A stretch of DNA of 15,901 nucleotides from JACCXJ01 sp052387115 (GTDB lineage: Bacteria; Pseudomonadota; Gammaproteobacteria; JACCXJ01), in assembly GCA_052387115.1 (NCBI GenBank), contig JBQTJM010000353.1, positions 1-15,901 on the forward strand, given 5' to 3'. Below the pieces are notes generated by a model, which worked only from the letters and a program-made list of their open reading frames with translations, was not told the DNA's origin and did no database searches. Made by a program: the position numbers and the translations under genes. This document shows positions 1-6,725 of this stretch, piece after piece (position 1 is the stretch's first letter; the number at the start of each line of letters is the position of its first letter).

Positions 1-227
1 AAGAGGTACGGTGTTTCACGATCACAGGAACGGAAATGGTTCATGGACGCGCGCTCGTTGGAACCCTGACAGATCCGATCGCCCCGCCCTTGAAAAGTTC
101 CATGCTAAGTCCGACAGGCTGCTAGCCCTCGCGCCATTCATCTTAATATCAGGCTTGGCCACGGCGGACCGCTGGCATGCGTGACGGGTGGCATAACAAC
201 GACAAAGCAGACCCCATCTCCCCGCGC

Positions 228-233
228 GGAGGG
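228..233 (+). promoter_or_regulatory. Ribosome binding site deciding the radical SAM start
   Basis: GGAGGG lies four bases before the ATG at 238. An upstream in-frame GTG at 181 would add 19 residues without family-like sequence and has no comparable site, so the ATG at 238 is preferred. No confident gene is visible in bases 1-180. Confidence 0.6.
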
Positions 234-237
234 CCGC

Positions 238-1833
238 ATGAACATCCTCTTCATCTACCCCAAGATGCCGTACGCGTTCTGGTCCATGAGCCAGCTCCTG
301 AAAATGGCCGGCAAGCATGCGAATTATCCGCCGGTCGGGCTCTTGACGGTGGCCGCGATGTTGCCGCCGGAGTGGCGCAAGCGGCTCGTCGACCTGAACC
401 TCGACCCGCTCACCGAGGACGCTCTGGCGTGGGCCGATTATGCCTTCATCGGAGCCATGAACGTCCAGGCCGGCTCGGCCCGAGAGGTAATCGCGAGCTG
501 CCGCCGGGCCGGCGTCAAGGTGGTGGCCGGCGGACCGCTCTTCACCCACGAGCACCAGAACTTCCCCGGGGTCGATCACTTCGTCTTGAACGAGGCCGAG
601 GTGACCCTCCCGCCCTTCGTCGCGGACCTCGAAGCAGGTTGTCTCAAGCGCATCTACCGCTCGTCGGAGCTGGCCGACGTACACCAAACGCCGGTACCGC
701 TTTGGGAGCTCTGCGATCTCGACCGCTACGGTTTCGCCATCGTCCAGTACTCGCGCGGCTGCCCGTATATGTGCGATTTCTGCGACGTCACCGCCCTCTT
801 CGGCCGCCGCCCGCGGACCAAGACCGCGGCGCAGATGATCGCCGAGATCGAGGCCCTGGGGGACCTCGACCGCTTCGATCTGGTGGTGTTCGCGGACGAT
901 AATCTCATCGGCAACAAGAAGCTGCTCAAGTCCGATCTGCTCCCCGCGCTCATCGAGTGGCGCAGACAAAAGCATCCCGCCGTCGGCTTCGCGACCCAGG
1001 TCACGATCAACTTGGCCGACGACACCGAGCTCATGGACCTCATGCGCCAGGCCGGTTTCAGGCACATCTTCGTCGGCATCGAGACCCCGGACGAGGTCGG
1101 CCTCCTGGCCTGCAAGAAGAGCCAGAACACGCGCCGCAACATGCTCGATAACGTACGTGCGTTACACCAGGCCGGGTTCCTGGTCACGGCCGGCTTCATC
1201 GTCGGATTCGACACCGACACCCCGAACATCTTCGACCGCCAGATCGAATTCATTCAGGACAGCGGGATCGTCATCGCCGGCGTTAGCGTGCTCAAGGCGC
1301 CCCCGGGCACCGAGCTGTACGAGCGCATGAAGCGCGAGGGCCGCCTGGTCTACGAGTTCGACTTCCACGAGAGCCAGACCAACATCGTGCCCAAGATGGA
1401 TGCCGGGGTACTCTCGGCGGGCTACAAAAAGGTCCTGCGATCGATATACGCCCCCGAATATGTCCGCGAGCGCGCCAAGACCTTGCTCCTGGATTACCGG
1501 CAGAGCCCCATCGCGCTGCACGAAAATGTCGGGGGTTGGACCCTCCCTTTGCTCAAGCGCTACTTCGGGATAGTGGTCCGCATGGTCTACCACATCGGGA
1601 TCAGGGGCAAAGGCCGGCGAAATTTCTGGTCACTGGTGCGCTGGACCCTCGTCCATCGCCCGAGGCACGTGGACCTGGCCTTCTTCTTCGGGCTATGGAT
1701 GCACGAGTTTCAGGAGATGTACGAGAGCTACGATGCCTCCGGGCATTTCGACATCTACAAGGTCCCCATGGCCCTGTCCAGAGAGTTCGAAGAGTCCAAA
1801 CAGTTCGAGGCCGTGGCCCTCGAACGCGCGTGA
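238..1833 (+). CDS. B12-binding-type radical SAM protein (DUF4070-like C-terminus)
   Basis: A 531-residue cytoplasmic radical SAM enzyme of the cobalamin-domain class (class B methyltransferase-like architecture). Residues 1 to about 140 form a Rossmann-like B12-binding domain starting MNILFIYPK and including VVAGGPLFT. The canonical DxHxxG cobalamin-ligand motif is not seen, as in many radical SAM members. The 4Fe-4S and SAM site is the CxxxCxxC at C175, C179 and C182 (RGCPYMCDFC). The sequence then runs through a TIM-barrel-like region (FADDNLIGNKK, FVGIETPDE, FIVGFD). About 150 C-terminal residues after this match the DUF4070-type tail as I remember it. The start is the ATG behind a GGAGGG site. 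The gene stands alone, converging on a membrane protein gene. The family includes lipid and cofactor methylases, but the substrate cannot be read from sequence or context. Confidence 0.88.
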   Translation: MNILFIYPKMPYAFWSMSQLLKMAGKHANYPPVGLLTVAAMLPPEWRKRLVDLNLDPLTEDALAWADYAFIGAMNVQAGSAREVIASCRRAGVKVVAGGPLFTHEHQNFPGVDHFVLNEAEVTLPPFVADLEAGCLKRIYRSSELADVHQTPVPLWELCDLDRYGFAIVQYSRGCPYMCDFCDVTALFGRRPRTKTAAQMIAEIEALGDLDRFDLVVFADDNLIGNKKLLKSDLLPALIEWRRQKHPAVGFATQVTINLADDTELMDLMRQAGFRHIFVGIETPDEVGLLACKKSQNTRRNMLDNVRALHQAGFLVTAGFIVGFDTDTPNIFDRQIEFIQDSGIVIAGVSVLKAPPGTELYERMKREGRLVYEFDFHESQTNIVPKMDAGVLSAGYKKVLRSIYAPEYVRERAKTLLLDYRQSPIALHENVGGWTLPLLKRYFGIVVRMVYHIGIRGKGRRNFWSLVRWTLVHRPRHVDLAFFFGLWMHEFQEMYESYDASGHFDIYKVPMALSREFEESKQFEAVALERA

Positions 1834-1838
1834 CGCCT

Positions 1839-1878
1839 CAGAGACGATCACCCAGAGAAGATCGCCCAGAGAAGATCG
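1839..1878. repeat. Short tandem repeat between convergent genes
   Basis: The 14-mer CCCAGAGAAGATCG occurs twice back to back (1851-1864 and 1865-1878), preceded by a degenerate third copy. It sits just past the radical SAM stop, between two converging genes. CGCTTAA is then repeated twice in the next 20 bases. It is probably replication slippage. No U-tracted terminator is seen here. Confidence 0.7.
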
Positions 1879-1921
1879 CTTAAATCCGCTTAAGGGAAGA
1901 GGGTAGGTCCGTTGCCGGCGA

Positions 1922-2404
1922 TCAGCCGGACGGAGGACCCTCGCGGGCCGTGCCCTTGAGATGCATCAGGCGCTGCACCTGAGCCCGCGCGAAGCGGAGA
2001 CACAAGAGGGCCGAGGCGCCCCAGATCCCCGCCAGGATCAGCGCCGCCCACGGCAGCGGCAACATCTCCCTGAGCAGACCGAGGAGCGCGACGTTCGCAA
2101 ACACCAACGCCAGGAGGCCCCCGAGGGCCGCGACGCAGAGCGCCGCGAGGCCCTTGCCGACCGTGAGGAGCTCCGGCCTGAACAGGGCGGCGAGCCGCCC
2201 GAGCTCGTCCCGCACCACCCCCGCGATGTCGCTCGCGGCCTCGCCCACGACCTTGCCGACCCGGCCGCTCGCGTCGCTTGCCGCCTCGCCCATGACCTTG
2301 CCGATCCGGCCGCTCGCGTCGCCCACCACGCGCGCGATCCGCGCCTGCGGGGAGCGCGCTGGTTCGGACAGTGAGCCCGCATCGCGTTCGATGACGTTGG
2401 ACAT
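1922..2404 (-). CDS. Phage holin-superfamily III / YqjE-like membrane protein
   Basis: A 160-residue protein with a hydrophilic N-terminal half and two closely spaced hydrophobic segments (about residues 83-107 and 112-135, the latter around WAALILAGIWGASALL). It then ends in a short basic and polar tail. The layout and the motif VRDELGRLAALFRPELLTVGKG resemble the phage holin family / YqjE-type proteins, which are usually chromosomal membrane proteins of unknown role and not lysis genes. Nothing phage-like lies nearby. The N-terminal half carries a 15-residue tandem repeat (GKVxGEAASDASGRx). The start is the ATG at 2404, and the preceding 216 bp form a divergent region shared with the lipoprotein gene. 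Family assignment is moderately secure; function is unknown. Confidence 0.7.
   Translation of the reverse strand: MSNVIERDAGSLSEPARSPQARIARVVGDASGRIGKVMGEAASDASGRVGKVVGEAASDIAGVVRDELGRLAALFRPELLTVGKGLAALCVAALGGLLALVFANVALLGLLREMLPLPWAALILAGIWGASALLCLRFARAQVQRLMHLKGTAREGPPSG
2238..2327 (-). repeat. 45-bp in-frame tandem duplication in the holin-like gene
   Basis: Two adjacent 45-bp units (2238-2282 and 2283-2327) differ at only a few positions and encode two 15-residue units, ASGRIGKVMGEAASD and ASGRVGKVVGEAASD. A shorter, diverged version follows (IAGVVRDELGRL). The unit has an amphipathic-helix character. Confidence 0.8.
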
Positions 2405-2620
2405 GGTTTCGCCTCCGCTCTGCCCGGCCTATCGTTGTCAAGGCCCACGAGCCATTGTGCCCGCTCGCCCTCCGCCAGGCAATCGTTACACCGGAATTCT
2501 GCCCTGGCATTCGCGTGCGTCGTGGTGTAGATTCGCCTGCACGCGGCGAGGTGGCGTCGCGCGGTATCGTGAACCCCCGAGACATCATCGGGGGACCCTC
2601 TACTGGTAGGTGGAGCATCG
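2405..2620. promoter_or_regulatory. Divergent intergenic region with a 5'UTR hairpin
   Basis: This 216-bp gap separates the divergent holin-like and lipoprotein genes, so it should hold both promoters; I cannot place convincing -35/-10 boxes. A perfect 7-bp stem, CCCCCGA / TCGGGGG, with a GACATCA loop lies at 2574-2594. It is followed by a GGTGGAG ribosome site (about 2608-2614) and the ATG at 2621. A hairpin so close to the ribosome site could affect translation or mRNA stability; this is inferred only from position. Confidence 0.45.
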
Positions 2621-3100
2621 ATGAAAAAAAAAGTGATGATGGGTGTCCTATCGCTCCTTGCGAGCGCTCTCGGCGGCTGTAGCGAGATCAACGCGACGCC
2701 GGCCGATCCCAACCTCACGCGCTTCGATGGCGTGTGGGACGTCCTCGGCAAGACCGCCGTGTCCCATCCCGAAGCCGCAGAGGACTGCGGCTACGGGACC
2801 GGTACGGGCCGGCTCACGATCAAGGGCTCGACCATCACCGGCGAGCTGCAAGACGACTCTGGCTACGACTACGTGGTGGAAGGGAACATCGATGCCCGCG
2901 GCCGCATGACCGGGGGGTTCACCTACGAGGGCTATGACGCCGCCACCTTCGAGGGCACGCTGGGGGGCCGGGCGGGGATGGGGAGCTGGCAGGACATCTA
3001 CGGTTGTCCCGGCAGTTGGGAGGTCCATAAGGGAAGTTGGGAGGTCGATAAGCAAGAGGCGGCCGCCGATAGCGTCCCGCCCGTGATGTCCCACCCGTGA
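2621..3100 (+). CDS. Small predicted lipoprotein, beta-rich, unknown function
   Basis: A 159-residue protein with a classic lipoprotein signal: MKKK, a hydrophobic stretch, and the lipobox LGGC with the lipidated Cys at residue 20. It is therefore predicted to be membrane-anchored in the cell envelope. The mature part alternates short glycine-rich strands (TGTGRLTIKGSTITGELQDD, GNIDARGRMTGGFTYEG, FEGTLGGRAGMGSW), which suggests a small beta-barrel or beta-sandwich. Two cysteines besides the lipobox (in AAEDCGYG and DIYGCPG) could form a disulfide. A seven-residue unit GSWEVxK is repeated near the C-terminus. The start follows GGTGGAG with good spacing. I do not recognise a named family. The cyclase-FHA gene starts 40 bp downstream on the same strand, so co-transcription is possible. 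Confidence 0.8.
   Translation: MKKKVMMGVLSLLASALGGCSEINATPADPNLTRFDGVWDVLGKTAVSHPEAAEDCGYGTGTGRLTIKGSTITGELQDDSGYDYVVEGNIDARGRMTGGFTYEGYDAATFEGTLGGRAGMGSWQDIYGCPGSWEVHKGSWEVDKQEAAADSVPPVMSHP
3011..3052 (+). repeat. 21-bp tandem duplication (GSWEVHK / GSWEVDK)
   Basis: Two adjacent 21-bp units in frame within the lipoprotein gene differ at two bases and encode GSWEVHK and GSWEVDK. This looks like a recent slippage duplication. Confidence 0.8.
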
Positions 3101-3140
3101 TCGATAAAGTCTCTGCCGATCCGCTCGCTCAGCCGCACCT

Positions 3141-4142
3141 ATGGAACCGAGCACGACGCTGACCGACCGTATGCAGGATCTCTCGTTGACAGAGCTGATC
3201 CGCCTGCAAAACGAGATATCCCGGCTCTTGTCTCAGCGCTTCGAACGCTCGATGGCGCTGGCGTTCTCCGACATCGTGGGCTCCACCCCCTATTTCGCAC
3301 GCTTCGGGGACGAGGCGGGGCGCAAGCTGCAGCAGCGCCACATCGATCTGGTAGGCCAGATCGCCCGCGGTCAGGGTGGCCGCATCGTCGACACCGCGGG
3401 TGACGGGGCCTTCACCTGCTTTCAAGCGACCGAACAGGCCGTCAACGCCTTCATCGAGCTGCAGACGGCCTTGGCCCGCGAGAACATCGCGCGCACGCGC
3501 GACCACCAGCTCACCGTGCGCGTCGGCCTGCACTACGGCCCGACCTTGACCGACGGGAACATGGTCACGGGGGATTCGGTGAACCTGTGCTCGCGGGTCA
3601 CGGGCACCGCCAGCGGTTCCGAGATCCGGCTCACCCGCGCCGCATTCCAGGAGCTGTCGTCCGCGCGGCGTCGTTCCTGCCGCGCGCTCCCGGCGGCGAC
3701 GGTGAAGGGCGTGTCGCAACCCGTGGAGATCTTCGTGCTCGACTGGCGAGATCGCAGCCTGTTCCCGACCGCCATGTTGGTGGAGGAGAGCGGTGAGGTT
3801 CTGAAAATACCCGAGCAGGACACCGTGACCTGTGGCCGGCTCGCCGAGTTCGAAGGTGGCACGGCCAACGATATCGTGCTGTCTTCTACGGACCCCAACC
3901 AGCTGCAGCGCATCGGGCGGTGGCACTTCGAGTTGCGACGCCGACCCGAGGGTCTCTACCTGTACCAGGTGTCCGACGGGACCACCGCCATCGACGGTGC
4001 CGCGGTATCGAAGGGGGCATCCGTCCAGATCCGCGCGGGGGCCCGGATCGAGGTCGGCCGGGTCCTGACCCTGAAGCTCCTCCAAGTGGCCAAGACGACC
4101 GACGCCGATGACGCCACCATCCTCACCGAGAGCCCGCGTTAG
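3141..4142 (+). CDS. Class III adenylate/guanylate cyclase-like domain fused to FHA domain
   Basis: A 333-residue, apparently soluble signalling protein. Residues about 35-200 are a class III nucleotide cyclase catalytic domain. The metal-binding aspartates are present at D44 (FSDIVGST) and D88 (TAGDGAF), as are the transition-state residues N148 and R152 (VNLCSR). The position that selects adenine, usually Lys, is D84 (IVDTAGD), and the partner position, usually Asp or Thr, is M141. Guanylate cyclases use Glu and Cys there, so substrate and activity are uncertain. Residues about 222-315 look like an FHA phosphothreonine-binding domain: G232-R233, NDI at 243-245 and RWH at 260-262. There is no membrane segment. 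No strong ribosome site precedes the ATG at 3141; ATG 3171 is an alternative that keeps both domains. The gene may be co-transcribed with the upstream lipoprotein. Confidence 0.88.
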   Translation: MEPSTTLTDRMQDLSLTELIRLQNEISRLLSQRFERSMALAFSDIVGSTPYFARFGDEAGRKLQQRHIDLVGQIARGQGGRIVDTAGDGAFTCFQATEQAVNAFIELQTALARENIARTRDHQLTVRVGLHYGPTLTDGNMVTGDSVNLCSRVTGTASGSEIRLTRAAFQELSSARRRSCRALPAATVKGVSQPVEIFVLDWRDRSLFPTAMLVEESGEVLKIPEQDTVTCGRLAEFEGGTANDIVLSSTDPNQLQRIGRWHFELRRRPEGLYLYQVSDGTTAIDGAAVSKGASVQIRAGARIEVGRVLTLKLLQVAKTTDADDATILTESPR

Positions 4143-4143
4143 C

Positions 4144-4242
4144 GCGGGAAATAGGGGTCAGACTGATATTTATTGACGACCGTTCATACGCTGCGGAGAG
4201 TGTTTCGGTGGAATAAATATCAGTCTGACCCCTATTTCCCGC
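4144..4242. repeat. Perfect 31-bp inverted repeat, REPIN/MITE-like, possible bidirectional terminator
   Basis: The left arm (4144-4174) and right arm (4212-4242) are perfect reverse complements over 31 bases, separated by a 37-base spacer. The arms contain AAATAGGGGTCAGACTGATA. From memory, GGGGTCAGA-type arms recur between genes in many proteobacteria beside REP-associated Y1 transposases; this is recall, not a search. The element starts two bases after the cyclase stop codon, and its right arm supplies the stop codon of the converging lipoprotein gene. Transcribed from either side it would form a very stable hairpin, so it could end both transcripts. No transposase is in the window. Confidence 0.85.
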
Positions 4243-5614
4243 TCAAGCGAAAGGCATAGGCGTAGGCACCCGGGGCGCTGCCGAGCCACCCGGCCGGGAA
4301 GATGTCCTCCCGGATCGCCACGGCCTCCTCTATCAGACGCCGCACCTCGGGGTCGAACTCGCCCAAGACGATCCAGGCGGCTAGGGCCTGGAGACGGGCC
4401 GCATGGTGTCCCCCGCCCACGGCCGGTCCCAGGTCCACCCGGTCGTCCGGGCTGATCCGGGCGTTCAAGACACCGTTTCCGAGGGCGACGCCCGACCGGA
4501 ATACCCGCGCCAGCTCGCGCATGAAGGCGATGTCGAAACGACCGTCCAGCCGATAGGCCTCGTACGGCCAGGTCAGGGTGATTGCACCCTTCCAGATCCA
4601 CTCCGCGGGCCGGTCCAGGTCCTCGGGCGGCGCCGGGGCATGGCCCCAGGCGATGGTGCCCGCCGAGGTCCGCCACAGGGCCGCGACGAAGGCGCGTTGC
4701 AGACCCTTGAGGATCTCCGGCCGCAACGGTGTTGCCGATTGGTTGAGACATTCGAGGGCGGAGGCGTAGGCGTGCGCGTGACTGAGCGGCTTCACGCGCC
4801 CACGGTCGGGGCGGAAGAAGCGGCCATAGCCCCAGCGGTTCTCCCGATAATCCCCCGAAAAGGCGTCGAGCACCTCTCGTGTGACCTCGAGATAGCGCTG
4901 GGACTTGGCGAGATGGCTGGCGTGCAGTGCCGGCTCCGCCTGGACCGTGCGTGCGAACTGGCAGGCCGGCAGGGTCATGAGCCCGGCGACCGCCTGCTCA
5001 TAGCGGTAGCCGCCGGCACGGGCGCGGCTCGGCCAGGAGGCCAGGACGCCACCGCGGCCGTCGTCCGCGATCCCGAGGTGGGTCCCGCGTAGACCGTCGA
5101 GATGCTCGAACCCTCGGGCGACGAGCTCCAGGAACCACGGATCCCGCGTGCGCCGATAGGCGAGCACCGCCGCCCGCCCCCAGAACGCCCACTGCCAGGC
5201 GAACGCGCGCCGGCTCTCCCATTCACCCCCGGAGCGCGCCAGGCGTCGATACTGATGCTGCAAGTAACCGGCGAGCAGCGCGGGATCCGGGGCCTGGGCC
5301 ACCAGTGTGCGCCGCAGCCGCCCGAATCCCTGTGGGCCCGGCCTCTCGGGTGCGAATCGCGGGAGACCCTCGGGCGACAGGGCCGTGCGCAACGTCTGGT
5401 AGCGGCGCCGCGGCGGCGGCACCTCGGGCGATCGAATCGTGAGCACATCGATGGCGCGTTGATAACGCAGGAAGGTCCTGAGCCGGTCGTCGACGAACCC
5501 GGCCTCACTGGGGGTGCCGAGCGGATGACCGCTGCACCCGAGCGAGATGAAGGACAGCCAAACCGCGATCAGCCACCATCCCGCGAGCACCGCGGGCCGT
5601 CGGGTGTGGGTCAT
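4232..5614 (-). CDS. Predicted lipoprotein/secreted protein, unrecognised, in pterin operon
   Basis: A 460-residue protein with an N-terminal membrane-targeting segment (basic start MTHTRR, hydrophobic stretch about residues 8-25) ending at C27 in SLGCSG. The Cys could be lipidated, but the lipobox is imperfect because Ser occupies -3. The rest is rich in aromatic, Arg and Ala helices (WQWAFWGRAAVLAYRRT, EWIWKGAITLTWPYEAYRL). That pattern resembles an alpha/alpha-toroid such as those of glycan-active enzymes, but no catalytic motif can be named and I do not recognise the family. It is the last gene of the queD-PCD-moaA run, starting 24 bp after moaA. Its final codons and TAG stop lie in the right arm of the 31-bp inverted repeat, so the original C-terminus may have been altered by insertion of that element. 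Confidence 0.75.
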   Translation of the reverse strand: MTHTRRPAVLAGWWLIAVWLSFISLGCSGHPLGTPSEAGFVDDRLRTFLRYQRAIDVLTIRSPEVPPPRRRYQTLRTALSPEGLPRFAPERPGPQGFGRLRRTLVAQAPDPALLAGYLQHQYRRLARSGGEWESRRAFAWQWAFWGRAAVLAYRRTRDPWFLELVARGFEHLDGLRGTHLGIADDGRGGVLASWPSRARAGGYRYEQAVAGLMTLPACQFARTVQAEPALHASHLAKSQRYLEVTREVLDAFSGDYRENRWGYGRFFRPDRGRVKPLSHAHAYASALECLNQSATPLRPEILKGLQRAFVAALWRTSAGTIAWGHAPAPPEDLDRPAEWIWKGAITLTWPYEAYRLDGRFDIAFMRELARVFRSGVALGNGVLNARISPDDRVDLGPAVGGGHHAARLQALAAWIVLGEFDPEVRRLIEEAVAIREDIFPAGWLGSAPGAYAYAFRLSGK

Positions 5615-5638
5615 GGTGCCGTTGCAGGACCCGCGGGC

Positions 5639-6646
5639 TCAGCCGCCCACGCGCGACATCTCGACCTTGTGGAGCCCAACGGTCTCGGCGCTGCGCCGCT
5701 CCGAGTAGCGATCGTTGCGCCGGTGCCATAACGCACCGAGGCGGGCCGCGATATCGTCATCGCTCACGCCGCCCCGCAGGAGGGCGCGCAGGTCGTGGCC
5801 GCGGGTCGCGAACAGGCAGGTATAGAGCTGTCCATCGGCGGTCACCCGCGCGCGGGTGCAGGTGCGGCAGAAGGGCTGGGTCACGGAAGCGATGATACCG
5901 ATGTCTCCGCCGCCGTCCCGATAGCGGTAGCGGCTCGCGACCTCCCCGAAATAGTCCGGTGTGAGTGCTTCGAGCGGCCATTCCGACCCGAGGATCGCCA
6001 GGATCTCGGGCGCCGGCACCACGTCCTCCAGCCGCCAACCGTTGGTGTGGCCCACGTCCATATACTCGATGCAGCGCAGGACATGAGCACCGGCGCGGCA
6101 GTAACGCGCCATCTCCGGGAGCGCCTGCTCGTTCACGCCGCGCTTGACGACCATGTTGATCTTGATGGGACTGAACCCGACGTTCGCGGCCGCGGAAATA
6201 CCTTCGAGGACCCGCTCCACGGGGAAATCGACATCGTTCATGGCCCGGAAGACGTCGTCCTCCAGGGCATCCAGGCTCACGGTCAGGCGCGTCAGGCCCG
6301 CCGATCTGAGTCCCGCGGCCATGCGGTCGAGGAGCGAGCCGTTGGTGGTCAAGGTCACATCCCGCACCCCCTCGATATCCACGAGCCCGGCGATGAGCCG
6401 CGGCAGATCCCGGCGCAGCAGCGGCTCGCCTCCGGTGATGCGGATCTTGCTCACCCCGTGCCCCGCGAACAGGCGCGAGAGGCGCGTGATCTCCTCGAAG
6501 GACAGGAGATCGCGGCGCGGCAGGAAGGCCCATCGCCGACCGAACACCTCCTTGGGCATGCAATAGGGACAGCGGAAGTTGCAGCGGTCGGTGACCGAGA
6601 TGCGCAGATCGCGCAACGGGCGTCCGAGGCTATCGGTAAGTGCCAT
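5639..6646 (-). CDS. moaA: GTP 3',8-cyclase MoaA
   Basis: A 335-residue radical SAM enzyme that converts GTP to (8S)-3',8-cyclo-7,8-dihydroguanosine 5'-triphosphate, the first step of molybdenum cofactor synthesis (MoaC completes cyclic pyranopterin phosphate). The N-terminal cluster motif is C22, C26, C29 (TDRCNFRCPYCMP). The second, GTP-binding cluster uses C260, C263 and C277 (FCRTCTRARVTADGQLYTCLF). The SAM-binding ITGGEPLLR motif and the conserved C-terminal Gly-Gly, needed for catalysis, are present. Length is normal for the family. The ATG at 6646 gives the standard start (MALTDSLGRPLRDLRISVTDRC); an upstream in-frame ATG at 6751 would add 35 low-complexity residues and overlap the preceding gene. 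It lies 79 bp after the carbinolamine dehydratase gene, with a palindrome in its leader. No other moa/moe gene is in view. Confidence 0.97.
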   Translation of the reverse strand: MALTDSLGRPLRDLRISVTDRCNFRCPYCMPKEVFGRRWAFLPRRDLLSFEEITRLSRLFAGHGVSKIRITGGEPLLRRDLPRLIAGLVDIEGVRDVTLTTNGSLLDRMAAGLRSAGLTRLTVSLDALEDDVFRAMNDVDFPVERVLEGISAAANVGFSPIKINMVVKRGVNEQALPEMARYCRAGAHVLRCIEYMDVGHTNGWRLEDVVPAPEILAILGSEWPLEALTPDYFGEVASRYRYRDGGGDIGIIASVTQPFCRTCTRARVTADGQLYTCLFATRGHDLRALLRGGVSDDDIAARLGALWHRRNDRYSERRSAETVGLHKVEMSRVGG

Positions 6647-6660
6647 GGAGCGGCTAGTAT

Positions 6661-6680
6661 ACCCGGCCGATCGGCCGGGT
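6661..6680. promoter_or_regulatory. Perfect 20-bp palindrome in the moaA leader
   Basis: ACCCGGCCGATCGGCCGGGT is a perfect palindrome centred on GATC, 14 bases upstream of the moaA ATG. A related half-site (ACCCGGCC followed by AGATCGG) recurs at 6711-6724, at the end of the preceding gene. It could be a regulator site or an RNA hairpin covering the moaA ribosome site. No known operator is recognised. Confidence 0.45.
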
Positions 6681-6691
6681 CGCGACGAGCC

Positions 6692-6709
6692 GGGCGGGTC
6701 AGCCCGCCC
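6692..6709. other. GC-rich stem-loop between PCD and moaA
   Basis: GGGCGGG (6692-6698), loop TCAG, and CCCGCCC (6703-6709) form a perfect 7-bp stem. It lies just after the dehydratase stop codon on the transcribed strand. No T-run follows, so it is more likely an mRNA processing, stability or attenuation structure than a simple intrinsic terminator. Confidence 0.45.
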
Positions 6710-6725
6710 AACCCGGCCAGATCGG

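Noticed and set aside
1..184. Open frame from the window edge ending at about 184
   Set aside because: Too short and without any recognisable motif to call the end of an upstream gene.
22..1065. Long open frame on the minus strand opposite the radical SAM gene
   Set aside because: It is antisense to a clearly conserved radical SAM protein in GC-rich DNA, where long opposite-strand frames are expected; its translation matches no family.
1890..2751. Two long minus-strand frames overlapping the holin-like gene and the divergent region
   Set aside because: Low-complexity Arg/Gly/Ala translations in the wrong frame of a repeat-bearing gene; no recognisable domain.
3129..4085. Minus-strand 318-codon frame opposite the cyclase-FHA gene
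   Set aside because: Antisense shadow of a gene with clear catalytic and FHA motifs.
4144..4242. CRISPR-like or attachment-site reading of the inverted repeat
   Set aside because: There is one inverted pair and no direct repeat-spacer series or integrase, so neither fits.
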